DNA of 15,352 nt from an uncultured Selenomonadales bacterium (GCA_937877545.1 CALFJE010000089.1:1-15352); one strand, 5' to 3'. Shown: positions 1 through 7,693, counted from the stretch's first letter. Notes: a model not told the origin generated them from the letters alone. Program-made: numbers and translations.

Positions 1-543
1 TGCATCTTCAGTTTTTTCTGTGTATTTCCGATACCAATCGGCAGCTGTTGTGTAATCTTTCAATTTAAAATAGCAGTAACCAATATTGTAATAGCAAGTT
101 TTGAACTCGGGCATCGTATATGCGCCAGGCGTTGTTTGCAGTTGCTTATATGCTTCGGCTGCATCGGTGTATTTTTCAAGGCGATAAAGGGCTTCTCCTT
201 TCCAATATTGAGCCATAGCGCGAATTTCCTTGTCGTAGGCTTTTAAGGCGATAACTTGGTTGAAAGCTGCAACCGATTCTTCAAATTTTAGATTATTGTA
301 AAGTTCTAATCCTCTAAAGTAAGCAACACGCTGCCACGCCGATTGCATCTCAGTCGTTTTGTTTTCAATTTTTGCAAGCGATTCAAGCGCGGTAAGTTCG
401 CCGGAAATTTTATTTCCCTTAATGAACTGCAAGATCAAGACGTTAAGTCCTGCGCCGTAAGCACGAAGAGCCAAGCCAAATGCCGCCGTTGATTTACCTT
501 TGCCGTCGCCTGTGTGAATTATTACAAGTCCGTGATTGTTCAA
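1..543 (-). CDS. CobO/BtuR N-terminus fused in frame to TPR repeats (3' partial)
   Basis: Seen: an open frame of 181 codons runs off the left edge. It starts at TTG (541-543), 8 nt after a GGAGGG site. Residues 1 to about 60 look like the start of ATP:corrinoid adenosyltransferase: a P-loop TGDGKGKST at 11-19, then the LALRAYGAGLNVLILQFIKG stretch and a GEL-ALE motif. Homology to that enzyme, which is normally about 175-200 residues with a Walker-B region further on, stops there. From about residue 62 the frame encodes tetratricopeptide helices (pairs around YFRGLELYNN, YWKGEALYRLEKY and YNIGYCYFKLKDY). The TPR part reminds me of Bacteroidetes periplasmic TPR proteins (from memory, not searched). 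Without the rest of the CobO fold it cannot be a working adenosyltransferase. It is either an unusual fusion or an assembly join. It lies behind the groEL terminator. Confidence 0.6.
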   Translation of the reverse strand, partial: MNNHGLVIIHTGDGKGKSTAAFGLALRAYGAGLNVLILQFIKGNKISGELTALESLAKIENKTTEMQSAWQRVAYFRGLELYNNLKFEESVAAFNQVIALKAYDKEIRAMAQYWKGEALYRLEKYTDAAEAYKQLQTTPGAYTMPEFKTCYYNIGYCYFKLKDYTTAADWYRKYTEKTEDA

Positions 544-560
544 AAATTTTTCCCTCCAAT

Positions 561-590
561 AAAAAAATCTGCAGTTCATTTGAACTACAG
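561..590 (-). terminator. Rho-independent terminator after groEL
   Basis: On the minus strand a 9-bp stem with one mismatched pair (CTGTAGTTC / GAACTGCAG, loop AAAT) is followed by A and seven T (567-561). It lies about 48 nt beyond the groEL stop and just before the ribosome site of the next ORF, so it should end the groESL transcript. Confidence 0.75.
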
Positions 591-598
591 AAAAAATA

Positions 599-634
599 AA
601 CTATCGATCTGTTAAACCATTCAACTATCGATCT
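599..634. repeat. 12-bp direct repeat AACTATCGATCT
   Basis: Two exact copies, 599-610 and 623-634, separated by 12 bp, lie between the groEL stop and its terminator. Function is unknown. A small duplication in a 3' untranslated region is the simplest reading. Confidence 0.6.
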
Positions 635-637
635 AAA

Positions 638-2263
638 TTACATCATACCGGGCATACCGCCGCCCATTCCGCCTGGCATAGGAGGAGCAGGAGGTTCAGG
701 TTTATCGGCAACCAATGTTTCAGTTGTAAGAATCATTGCCGCGATTGACGCCGCATTTTGCAACGCTGAACGTACAACTTTAGCAGGATCAACGATACCA
801 GCTTGAATCATATCGACGTATTCATTGGTTAATGCGTTGAAACCGACGCCTTTACCTGCCTTCTTGACAGCCTCAACAACTACGCTACCTTCTTGACCTG
901 CATTGTTAGCAATTTGGCGAACAGGCTCTTCAATGGCGCGTTTGACGATTTCGACACCGACTTTGGCGTCGCCCTCAGCTTGAACGCCGTCGAGCGCGGA
1001 TTGAATGTCGATAAACGTGGTGCCGCCGCCCGCGACGATACCCTCTTCGACAGCTGCGCGGGTTGCGTTGAGCGCGTCCTCTATGCGGAGCTTCTTTTCC
1101 TTCATTTCAACTTCGGTAGCCGCGCCGATTTCGATAACCGCCACGCCGCCCGCCAACTTGGCAAGACGTTCCTGAAGTTTCTCTTTATCAAAGTCGCTGG
1201 TCGTCGTTTCGATTTGCTTGCGAATCATGGCGACGCGGGATTTAATTTCGTCCTTATCGCCGCTGCCTTCGACAATAGTCGTTTCCTCTTTGGTGGCGCG
1301 GATTTGGCGTGCACGACCGAGGTCGGCAAAGGTTGCGCTGTCGAGCTTGCGTCCGAGTTCCTCGCTGATAACCGTGCCGCCCGTCAAAATGGCGATGTCT
1401 TCGAGCATAGCCTTGCGACGGTCGCCGAAGCCCGGAGCCTTAACCGCAAGAGCCTTGAACGTGCCGCGCAGTTTGTTGACAACGATAGTAGCCAACGCCT
1501 CGCCGTCAACGTCTTCCGCCACGATAACGAGCGGCTTGCCCTGCTTAACGACTTGCTCAAGAATCGGCAGGATGTCCTGAATCGAGGAGATTTTCCTGTC
1601 GGTGATGAGGATAAACGGATCGTCGAGGACAGCTTCCATTTTGTCGGCGTCGGTGACCATGTAGGGCGAAATGTAGCCGCGGTCGAATTGCATACCCTCG
1701 ACAACCTTAAGATTGGTCGTCATGGTCTTGGACTCTTCAACCGTGATAACGCCGTCGTTGCCGACCTTTTCCATGGCGTCGGCGATAAGTTTGCCGATTT
1801 CGGCGTCGCCCGAAGAAATGGCGGCAACCTGCGTGATAGCCTCTTTGCCCTCGACCTTTTTGGCGTTGTTCTTAATTTCGTCGACGAGTTTGGCGACAGC
1901 CGCTTCGATGCCCTTTTTGATAATCATGGGGTTCGCGCCCGCCACGACGTTTTTAAGCCCTTCGCGGACGATAGCCTGCGCCAGGAGCGTTGCGGTGGTG
2001 GTGCCGTCGCCGGCTACGTCGTTGGTCTTCGTGGCGACTTCCTTAACGAGCTGTGCGCCCATGTTCTCGAAGTGGTCTTCAAGCTCAATGTCGCGAGCGA
2101 TAGTCACGCCGTCGTTGGTTATGGACGGTGCGCCGTATTTCTTTTCCAAAACGACGTTGCGACCCTTCGGACCGAGCGTAACTTTAACCGCGTTTGCAAG
2201 AGCGTCTACACCGCGACTGAGGGCGCGGCGAGCTTCTTCGTCGAACAAAATTTCTTTTGCCAT
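638..2263 (-). CDS. groEL: Chaperonin GroEL (Hsp60)
   Basis: Large subunit of the cytoplasmic ATP-dependent folding chamber that works with GroES. The protein is 541 residues, the usual length. It starts MAKEILFDEEARRAL, has the VTLGPKGRNVVLEKKYGAP segment, the ATP-binding GDGTTTAT motif near residue 85, the late ATP-site stretch AAVEEGIVAGGG near residue 400, and the typical Gly/Met-rich tail (GGMGGGMPGMM). The ATG at 2263 is chosen because a GGAGGT site (2273-2278) precedes it and MAKE is the conserved start. An in-frame upstream ATG at 2314 would add 17 residues and overlap groES, so it is rejected. groES lies 28 nt upstream in the same transcript. Confidence 0.98.
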   Translation of the reverse strand: MAKEILFDEEARRALSRGVDALANAVKVTLGPKGRNVVLEKKYGAPSITNDGVTIARDIELEDHFENMGAQLVKEVATKTNDVAGDGTTTATLLAQAIVREGLKNVVAGANPMIIKKGIEAAVAKLVDEIKNNAKKVEGKEAITQVAAISSGDAEIGKLIADAMEKVGNDGVITVEESKTMTTNLKVVEGMQFDRGYISPYMVTDADKMEAVLDDPFILITDRKISSIQDILPILEQVVKQGKPLVIVAEDVDGEALATIVVNKLRGTFKALAVKAPGFGDRRKAMLEDIAILTGGTVISEELGRKLDSATFADLGRARQIRATKEETTIVEGSGDKDEIKSRVAMIRKQIETTTSDFDKEKLQERLAKLAGGVAVIEIGAATEVEMKEKKLRIEDALNATRAAVEEGIVAGGGTTFIDIQSALDGVQAEGDAKVGVEIVKRAIEEPVRQIANNAGQEGSVVVEAVKKAGKGVGFNALTNEYVDMIQAGIVDPAKVVRSALQNAASIAAMILTTETLVADKPEPPAPPMPGGMGGGMPGMM

Positions 2264-2291
2264 ATAGTATTTACCTCCAAAAAATTTTCGC

Positions 2292-2573
2292 TTAGATAAT
2301 CGCCAAAATGTCACTCTCGCGAATCACGAGATAATCTTTGTCGTCCACCTTGACTTCGCTGCCCGCGTACTTGTTGAAAATGACTTCATCGCCGGCTTTG
2401 ACTTCCATAACCGCACGCGTGCCGTTGTCGAGGAGTTTGCCGGTGCCGACCGCTACGACCTTGCCCTTTTGCGGCTTCTCTTTGGAAGTTTCGGGCATGA
2501 TGATGCCGCTCTTGGTCTTGAGCTCGACCTCGGCTACTTCTACAACAACTCTGTCTCCAAGTGGCTTTATCAT
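2292..2573 (-). CDS. groES: Co-chaperonin GroES (Hsp10)
   Basis: Forms the heptameric lid of the GroEL chamber. At 93 residues it has normal length. Visible hallmarks are the MIKPLGDRVVVEV start, the mobile loop region KTKSGIIMPETSKEKPQ (about 20-36) followed by GKVVAVGTG, and the ending KVDDKDYLVIRESDILAII. The ATG at 2573 follows a GGGAGGCAG site. It is the first gene of the groES-groEL operon, driven by the promoter at 2637-2665. Confidence 0.98.
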   Translation of the reverse strand: MIKPLGDRVVVEVAEVELKTKSGIIMPETSKEKPQKGKVVAVGTGKLLDNGTRAVMEVKAGDEVIFNKYAGSEVKVDDKDYLVIRESDILAII

Positions 2574-2607
2574 AAATATCTGCCTCCCATAGGAATTTCA
2601 AACCTGC

Positions 2608-2624
2608 TCGGCGTACCCCGCCGA
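2608..2624 (-). promoter_or_regulatory. Small hairpin in groES leader
   Basis: A perfect 6-bp inverted repeat (TCGGCG / CGCCGA, 5-nt loop) lies within about the first 25 nt of the predicted groES transcript. It could stabilise the mRNA 5' end or serve as an operator. It does not resemble the CIRCE consensus. Role unknown. Confidence 0.35.
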
Positions 2625-2636
2625 ATTGCAAGGCGT

Positions 2637-2665
2637 ATAATAATCCCTATTCAACAAAATGTCAA
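2637..2665 (-). promoter_or_regulatory. groESL sigma-A promoter
   Basis: On the minus strand a perfect -35 TTGACA (2665-2660) and a -10 TATTAT (2642-2637) are separated by exactly 17 bp. Predicted start of transcription is near 2630, giving a leader of about 55 nt to the groES ATG. No CIRCE (TTAGCACTC-N9-GAGTGCTAA) element is seen near it. Confidence 0.85.
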
Positions 2666-2752
2666 GCCTTCCTTTTTGCCCGGCAAGACAGGAGTCAAAG
2701 AATCCTTGTCGTTGTTGCGGCTCCTCGCTTCGATTGGCTTAATATTGATTTT

Positions 2753-2930
2753 TATAATTGAAAAACTTTTCTTTGCTTGCCCAAAGAAAAGTTACAAAAG
2801 AAAAGGCACCTCGCGGGGGCGTAACCATCCACCGTTCCAACGTTCGCGCAACCCGAAACGTGTTGTGCCCGCTGTTGTTGCATCACGCAACAAGACGCGG
2901 GCGGCGCACGTCCTGTGCGCCTCTTTTTTT
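2753..2930 (+). ncRNA. Candidate structured small RNA or intergenic repeat element
   Basis: No gene fits this stretch. It contains, in order on the plus strand: a perfect -10 hexamer TATAAT (2753-2758, without a good -35); a perfect 12-bp inverted repeat (2764-2775 / 2782-2793, loop CTTGCC); a two-part hairpin (GCCCGC 2867-2872 with GCGGGC 2897-2902, enclosing TTGTTGC with GCAACAA); and an intrinsic terminator (2903-2930). No plus-strand coding sequence lies upstream to use that terminator, so an untranslated RNA of about 165 nt is possible. A dispersed genomic repeat that carries these hairpins explains it equally well. Confidence 0.35.
2903..2930 (+). terminator. Plus-strand intrinsic terminator without an upstream gene
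   Basis: A perfect 7-bp stem (GGCGCAC / GTGCGCC, loop GTCCT) is followed by TCTTTTTTT. No plus-strand gene is found anywhere upstream in the window, so it would end either the candidate small RNA or read-through transcription. Confidence 0.7.
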
Positions 2931-2980
2931 CAGCTTTCTGCTTCGATTCGGCTTAATCCCGATTAGATCGTAAATTTTAT

Positions 2981-3005
2981 AAAAAAACCCCGACGTTTGT
3001 CGAGG
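2981..3005 (-). terminator. Terminator of the 11-gene operon
   Basis: On the minus strand a 7-bp stem (CCTCGAC / GTCGGGG, loop AAAC, one T-G pair) is followed by seven T. It lies 25 nt beyond the autotransporter stop. It is nearly identical to the terminator at 14181-14205. Confidence 0.85.
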
Positions 3006-3030
3006 CTTAAACTTTGTCAAAACTTGGGAA

Positions 3031-5166
3031 TCAGAAATCTTTTTTGAGTTTACATTGAATGGAAAGCCCTTTCTGCTTGCCGACCCAACCGACCAACGCC
3101 GAATCAAACATGACGGCGGAGCGGGGCGTGGGCTTGAGTTGCCAGCCGAACTCCAACATGCCGCTGGAGCCTTTTTGCCCGACTTTGCGGGTATGTTCGC
3201 CCATGTAGCTTGCAAAGGTGTCGCCGCTGAAGTCGTATTGATATGCAAGTCCCGAATAAAAGCGATTGTGATCGTTAATGGAACGTGTGAGTCGTGCGCC
3301 CAGGCGAATGCGTTTGCTGTCGGAATCGGAAAGGTTATAAGTCTGCTCCACTTGAGAAACTTTGGCGTCAAGCCCGCTTATATGGTTGTGCGAATAGATG
3401 CCGTAAAAGTCCATGACATTTTGCGGCGAAACGTTTGCTCTCCAGCCCAACCTTACGTGCCCCGTGTAAACGGGAGTGTGCGCATTATAGGAAACGTGAA
3501 CGTGTTCGCCATTCATTTCAAAGTTATCGCTCGTGAAACTCGTCTTCATGCGTCCGCCGCGAAAGCTCGCCTCGTAATACATGCCGCCCGTGTTCCATTG
3601 CCTGGCGATTAAACCCGCCGTGAAGTATTGCGAATTGCCGCCGCCGTGAGTGCCGTCCTGCAAGTCGCTCTTGTAATTGGCGGCTCCGTAATCGGTTATC
3701 GGGGCGAAGAGAAAAACGCCGTGACGATTTTTCAGCACGCGAGCCGCGCCTATGTTCGTGCCGCCGCTTTTATTTTTGACGCAGGAGCCGTTGCCGGTGT
3801 CGATTTTCAGATATTCGCCGCCCGCGCCCATGAAGAATTCAAATTGCGTCGTTTCGTTGATGCCTTTGCTTTCGACCTCTTCGGGCGGGAGCCAATTCAA
3901 AATCCTGTCGGTGCCGCTGTCAACCATGCCCTTGACGCTGTTCACGGGTTCCGTCAAAGCCTCTATCTGCTTTTTGAGTTCGCTTGCTCTTTCCTGAACA
4001 TCTGCGCGGAGTCCGACGACGGTATCGGTGCTGTCGCTTGCGCTGTCGGCGGAACTGCCGTAAATGGGGCTGTATTCGACGTAATTATCCCAAGCGATGC
4101 CGTGAGAAAGAGTATTCCTGCCCGAAGCCGAATATCCGGGGCTGGTTTCGCGAACGGCGTTAATATCCAGGTTCAAGCCGTTATCGTTCCGCACGAGGGT
4201 AAACCAATCGCCGGTATGCAAGAGAGCTCCGCCCGAATTCACCAAAACCTTTGTATCGGGCCAATCGGTCGCGCCGTCCGTCAACGTCAAGATTGTGTCG
4301 CCGCTCCGAATGCTGCCCGGCAAGTTGAAATAGATTCTGTCGAAGCCGCCGATTTTTTTTGCAGTTATGTCCTTGGTGTGGAAATTGAGTTCATTGTTCG
4401 AGCCGTACAAATCTGTATTCCCGCCGAGATAGCCCGCGTAGATATTCGCGCCGCTAAGGTCGCCGCCGTAAATATTGATGACGTTGTCGCGAACTTCGCC
4501 GGAGCTGCCGACATAGCCGCCATAAATATTGCCGTTAATAGTGCCGCCGTAAATGTTGACGCTATTGCCGTTAGCCGTGCCGTCCCCCATGACGTAGCCG
4601 CCTTGAGTCAAGCCGTTCAAGGTGCCGCCGTAAATGTTCAATGTGTTGAAACTTGCCTCGCCCGTATAGGCATAGCCTGCGCCCGTAAGAGCTTCGACAG
4701 TGCCGGAATAAAAATTCACCGTATTGTAATTGGCAACGCCGGAGCCGATATGTCCGCCGTGAATGTGATAAATCGTGCTGTCCCAAATATCAACGGTATT
4801 GTAGCTTGCACTGCCGTTGCTGTTCCAAGCATAGCCGCCGTGGAGATAGGAGATATTGGTCACGTTCCGAACAACGGTCTTATTGTTATCTGTACTGCCC
4901 GACGAGCTGTCGGTTTCGCCCGCATTCACATGCTCATTAACATCTGCATCTGAAACGCTGAGATTGTTATTCGAAGCGTTGCCGTCATATGAATATCCCG
5001 CTTGAACTCGACCGCCCTCATAATTATTGGTGGTGACGGTTTTGCTGTTGCCGTTGGCGTCCGCCGCGAAAGCGAAAGAGACTGTACAGACGAGCCCGCC
5101 CGCAACCAGCGACGCCATGATTTTACGCGCCACACTTGCGGGGAGCTTTTTGGTTTTCAATTTCAT
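3031..5166 (-). CDS. Autotransporter-type outer-membrane protein with Gly/Asn/Tyr repeats
   Basis: Predicted surface protein of 711 residues. Residues 1-34 are a signal peptide with a long basic start (MKLKTKKLPASVARKIM) ending in SFAFA-AD. About 105-265 holds roughly five repeats of near 26 residues with the pattern GGY...G.A..NTV.IY.GT, as in beta-helical passengers. About 370-430 is an alpha-helical linker. From about 440 to the end, alternating strands (for example GAGGEYLKIDTG, MYYEASFRGG, HVRLGWRAN, RIRLGARLTRS, GMLEFGWQLKP) and a terminal Phe match an autotransporter beta-barrel. The ATG at 5166 follows a GGGGGAATGA site; the TTG just before it is less likely. It is the last gene of the operon, 16 nt after the previous stop, and is the most likely surface-exposed product. 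The ligand or role is unknown. Confidence 0.8.
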   Translation of the reverse strand: MKLKTKKLPASVARKIMASLVAGGLVCTVSFAFAADANGNSKTVTTNNYEGGRVQAGYSYDGNASNNNLSVSDADVNEHVNAGETDSSSGSTDNNKTVVRNVTNISYLHGGYAWNSNGSASYNTVDIWDSTIYHIHGGHIGSGVANYNTVNFYSGTVEALTGAGYAYTGEASFNTLNIYGGTLNGLTQGGYVMGDGTANGNSVNIYGGTINGNIYGGYVGSSGEVRDNVINIYGGDLSGANIYAGYLGGNTDLYGSNNELNFHTKDITAKKIGGFDRIYFNLPGSIRSGDTILTLTDGATDWPDTKVLVNSGGALLHTGDWFTLVRNDNGLNLDINAVRETSPGYSASGRNTLSHGIAWDNYVEYSPIYGSSADSASDSTDTVVGLRADVQERASELKKQIEALTEPVNSVKGMVDSGTDRILNWLPPEEVESKGINETTQFEFFMGAGGEYLKIDTGNGSCVKNKSGGTNIGAARVLKNRHGVFLFAPITDYGAANYKSDLQDGTHGGGNSQYFTAGLIARQWNTGGMYYEASFRGGRMKTSFTSDNFEMNGEHVHVSYNAHTPVYTGHVRLGWRANVSPQNVMDFYGIYSHNHISGLDAKVSQVEQTYNLSDSDSKRIRLGARLTRSINDHNRFYSGLAYQYDFSGDTFASYMGEHTRKVGQKGSSGMLEFGWQLKPTPRSAVMFDSALVGWVGKQKGLSIQCKLKKDF

Positions 5167-5182
5167 CAATTCATTCCCCCAA

Positions 5183-6073
5183 TTATCTGACGAAGACGAC
5201 CGCGCACGTGTCGAGCATGTGAGAGCGTTCGTTAGCCAACAAGATTTTATCGGCGTCCTCGACCGAAACGACGCAGTTTACTTTGTTGACGGAATTTTGT
5301 CCGCCGCGAACTTCAACGGCTTTGACAATCAGCGGATTGGAACCTGCGCGGTCGCGAGCAATTTGGTCTTGCAGAGCGGTGCTGTAGCTGACCATGCCAC
5401 GCGAAATAATTTCGTCGGGATTAAGATTTTTAATGCCGTAAATCGCCCGCCCGTTCGTGTCGTAAATCACGGGCGAAAAAGTTTCGTCCAAGCCGAGCCC
5501 CGACGCGTCCACTACCACGCCGCTGTAACTAATCGTCTGCAGAGTTTGAACCTCGCTTGGCGAGAGGTCGGTTTCCGCAACTTGCGCGAAAGGTTGAGGA
5601 CTATAAGCCGTAAGTTCGGGCACTATGGCAGAAGCGATACTGTTTTGCCCGTAGAGCGGAACGCGCATTATTACATAGTAGCCGCCGTCCGAGATGCTGT
5701 CCTCTTCGACAATCTGCGCTCCGCGAAGTATGCCTTTGATTTTTCGCGTGACCGTATCGCGTCCAATCAGAAAATCTTCCATTGTCGTCTCCGAGTCGAT
5801 TAGCAACCCTTGAATGGTACCGAGTAAAGTTCTTTGTGCGGACATGATAGCCGCCTCGCGTGAAAGAGCCATGCCACGCGGGTCGGGGCGACCGATGCCC
5901 AATGCCAGAATTTCAGAATCCGAACCTCTGTTCCAGTTGACAATTTTCGTCTCCATCTTCATGACGGCAGAAATTTCAACCGTAGCCTCAGCCGCCGGAG
6001 CCGTCCCGCCGAAAATCAGCACGCCGCCCAACGCTATTGCCGCCGGGATTTTTTTTAAATTGAAGTGTTTCAT
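5183..6073 (-). CDS. Secreted FlgT/LPP20-like protein
   Basis: 296 residues with a signal peptide (MKHFNLKKIPAAIALGG... cleavage near APA-AEA) and no lipobox cysteine, so probably soluble periplasmic. Residues about 65-135 resemble the N-terminal module of the LPP20/FlgT group: a helix rich in Ala (SREAAIMSAQRTLLGTIQGL), then IDSETTMEDFLI and strands ending YYVIMRVPLYG. The motif IDSxTxMEDxLI is shared with the first gene of the operon (12210-13313). The C-terminal half (IVPELTAYSPQPF onward) has an ASGLGLDETFSPVIYD stretch like other LPP20-family proteins. FlgT forms an outer-membrane ring around flagella in Vibrio; no flagellar gene is near, so a different ring or assembly role is inferred. 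The ATG at 6073 has an excellent GGAGGTGAT site. Confidence 0.65.
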   Translation of the reverse strand: MKHFNLKKIPAAIALGGVLIFGGTAPAAEATVEISAVMKMETKIVNWNRGSDSEILALGIGRPDPRGMALSREAAIMSAQRTLLGTIQGLLIDSETTMEDFLIGRDTVTRKIKGILRGAQIVEEDSISDGGYYVIMRVPLYGQNSIASAIVPELTAYSPQPFAQVAETDLSPSEVQTLQTISYSGVVVDASGLGLDETFSPVIYDTNGRAIYGIKNLNPDEIISRGMVSYSTALQDQIARDRAGSNPLIVKAVEVRGGQNSVNKVNCVVSVEDADKILLANERSHMLDTCAVVFVR

Positions 6074-6088
6074 ATAATCACCTCCGTA

Positions 6089-7207
6089 TCATTGAAAGTG
6101 ATAGCCGCAATCCCAAGCCCTGAAAGGCTTTTCATTATTTGAGTAAATCACGCCGTTTTGAATCCAATACACCGAATCAGTATAACGAACGGTCTGATTC
6201 GTCCAATTTCCTTCTATGGTCGTGAGCCTGTTGCCGTTGCGATAGAGTACAACTATCCAATGCTCATTTCTACCGTTGGCGGCGTTCACGTGAACAACAT
6301 CGCCATTGCGGATTTCATCGGCAGAGTAAAAAATTTGCCCTTGGCGCGGAGCCTTGCCGAAAACGTAATTTGTGAACGCGGCGGCGTAGTTAAAGCAATT
6401 TTTCCATCTTGTCCCTGCCTTATATTTGCCATTGTTTACGAATTCACGAACTTTGTTGTCATAAGAGCCTCCTCCGCCGAAGATTTCGTTTTTGTTGACC
6501 CAACGCGTCTTGGTGCCGCCGCTGACGGGATAGCGCACAAGATAAGCATTGCCCTCCTCGCGCAGGACAGTTACGTTGTCGCCCGCGTCGACGCGCTCAT
6601 TGCCGTTGCGAGCCGCCAGGTCGGGCATAACGTAAGCGGGGACGGTTTTTGCCGCCTTCTTGCTGTAGGATTGGAAAATGGAAAGCGGACGAACTTGCAC
6701 GAGCCGCCAAAGTTGCGCATCGGAATTGTTAAAGCCGTAGCTCCAAACATTGGCACCTGCGCGGTTTTCGGCATTGACGACGTCGAGGACAAAATTGCCG
6801 CCGATATTGGCTTGAATCACATAGTAACCGTTGCCCGCGTCCCAAATCCTGTATTGATTCTGTCTGTCGCCGAGGAAAGGCCACGTGGCAATATTGACGC
6901 CGTTCTCTGCGCGAGCATTGGCGACATCCAGGGCAAGATTGGAGTGGACAGCAATTATTGAATAAAGGTCGGTGCCGGCGATGCGTTGAATTTTCCATTT
7001 TTGCCAACCCAAATTGATATTGTCGATAATCACGTTCGCGCCCCAATTCGTCGCGTGGTTTTGGACGGAAAGCTCCTTGTCGGGGGCGCACTTCGGTTGC
7101 AGAGAGTAGACGCCGTCGGGCAGATTGGCTATGCTCAAAGCAAATACCGGCGTTGCGACGATTAGTATCGCAGTCATTGCCGCGAACGCAAAGAATTTCC
7201 TGAACAT
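6089..7207 (-). CDS. Secreted ricin-B-lectin / SH3-like / CHAP-like cysteine hydrolase
   Basis: 372 residues. Signal peptide 1-23 (MFRKFFAFAAM... VFA-LS). Residues about 28-172 form a ricin-type beta-trefoil with QxW-like endings (WQKWKI at 68-73, QYRIW at 118-122, QLWRLV at 165-170), which would bind carbohydrate. About 188-243 is SH3-like and ends TRWVNKNEIF. About 250-372 resembles CHAP/NlpC-type amidases: candidate nucleophile Cys271 (KNCFNYAAAF), His316 (NEHWIVVLY) and Glu332 (TTIEGNW), with GDVVHVN at 302-308. Such enzymes usually cut peptidoglycan peptides; activity here is inferred. The ATG at 7207 is chosen for its GGGGTGAT site and the signal peptide; an upstream ATG at 7267 would overlap the previous gene. 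Confidence 0.75.
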   Translation of the reverse strand: MFRKFFAFAAMTAILIVATPVFALSIANLPDGVYSLQPKCAPDKELSVQNHATNWGANVIIDNINLGWQKWKIQRIAGTDLYSIIAVHSNLALDVANARAENGVNIATWPFLGDRQNQYRIWDAGNGYYVIQANIGGNFVLDVVNAENRAGANVWSYGFNNSDAQLWRLVQVRPLSIFQSYSKKAAKTVPAYVMPDLAARNGNERVDAGDNVTVLREEGNAYLVRYPVSGGTKTRWVNKNEIFGGGGSYDNKVREFVNNGKYKAGTRWKNCFNYAAAFTNYVFGKAPRQGQIFYSADEIRNGDVVHVNAANGRNEHWIVVLYRNGNRLTTIEGNWTNQTVRYTDSVYWIQNGVIYSNNEKPFRAWDCGYHFQ

Positions 7208-7220
7208 GCGAATCACCCCA

Positions 7221-7652
7221 TTAAAGCTGACGGACAGAAAAACCGTTTGGAACGTCAATGTCGACACGGATATTGTTTCCGCGAGCCCGTTGCAAGCCGA
7301 AGGTGATAAACATCTGCCCCTTGCCTTTGAAAGAAACGTCTTTGGATTGACCGTTGCTCAAATAAGAACCGGTAGCACCGGCAATGTAAGAGCCAACATC
7401 AATATTCTTGTAGTGGAAATTCGTATCGGCGTAAGTCATGACTTGCTGACTGATGCCGTTTGCCACACGCACGGTGAATGAGTATTTTTTCATAAATAAA
7501 CCGCCCTTGCCCTCTATGGCGAATTTCTGAACGCTTCCGGTATTTTGGAGCGTGAAAGATTGAGCACTTGCAAAGGACGGCGAAAAACTCACGGCGGAGA
7601 ATATCAAAGCTATCGCCATGCCGAACGTGAACGAACAAATTTTCCTAAACAT
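7221..7652 (-). CDS. Small secreted protein, family not recognised
   Basis: 143 residues. The signal peptide (MFRKICSFTFGMAIALIFS... cleavage near SFASA-QS) is followed by a mature part of about 110 residues rich in beta-strand patterns (SFTLQNTGSVQKFAIEGKGG, YSFTVRVANG, GQMFITFGLQR, NIRVDIDVPNG). There are no cysteines in the mature part and no clear catalytic motif. The sandwich-like pattern is compatible with a small binding or subunit protein. The ATG at 7652 follows AAGGAGGAA. It lies 13 nt before the ricin/CHAP gene, whose signal peptide also begins MFRK. Confidence 0.75.
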   Translation of the reverse strand: MFRKICSFTFGMAIALIFSAVSFSPSFASAQSFTLQNTGSVQKFAIEGKGGLFMKKYSFTVRVANGISQQVMTYADTNFHYKNIDVGSYIAGATGSYLSNGQSKDVSFKGKGQMFITFGLQRARGNNIRVDIDVPNGFSVRQL

Positions 7653-7693
7653 GCCGAATTCCTCCTTATCCGAAAAAATTTTCCGAACCGAAT

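Larger units (their letters stand above)
2725..2966. repeat. Near-direct repeat bracketing the structured block
   Basis: The segments starting at 2727 (GCTTCGATTGGCTTAAT) and 2940 (GCTTCGATTCGGCTTAAT) differ by about one inserted base and are about 213 bp apart. They bracket the hairpin-rich block 2764-2930. This may mark an inserted repeat element or an old duplication. Confidence 0.45.

Noticed and set aside
893..2299. Long plus-strand open frame (468 codons) opposite groEL
   Set aside because: It is a shadow of groEL, with low-complexity composition, no ribosome site and no recognisable domain; overlapping frames opposite highly biased genes are common.
2469..2973. Plus-strand open frames across the groES leader and the hairpin block
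   Set aside because: They run through inverted repeats and a terminator, lack ribosome sites and look like translated repeats rather than proteins.
3628..4953. Long plus-strand open frame (441 codons) opposite the autotransporter gene
   Set aside because: Its Ala/Val/Ile-rich sequence mirrors the repeat codons of the real gene on the other strand; no start signal or domain supports it.
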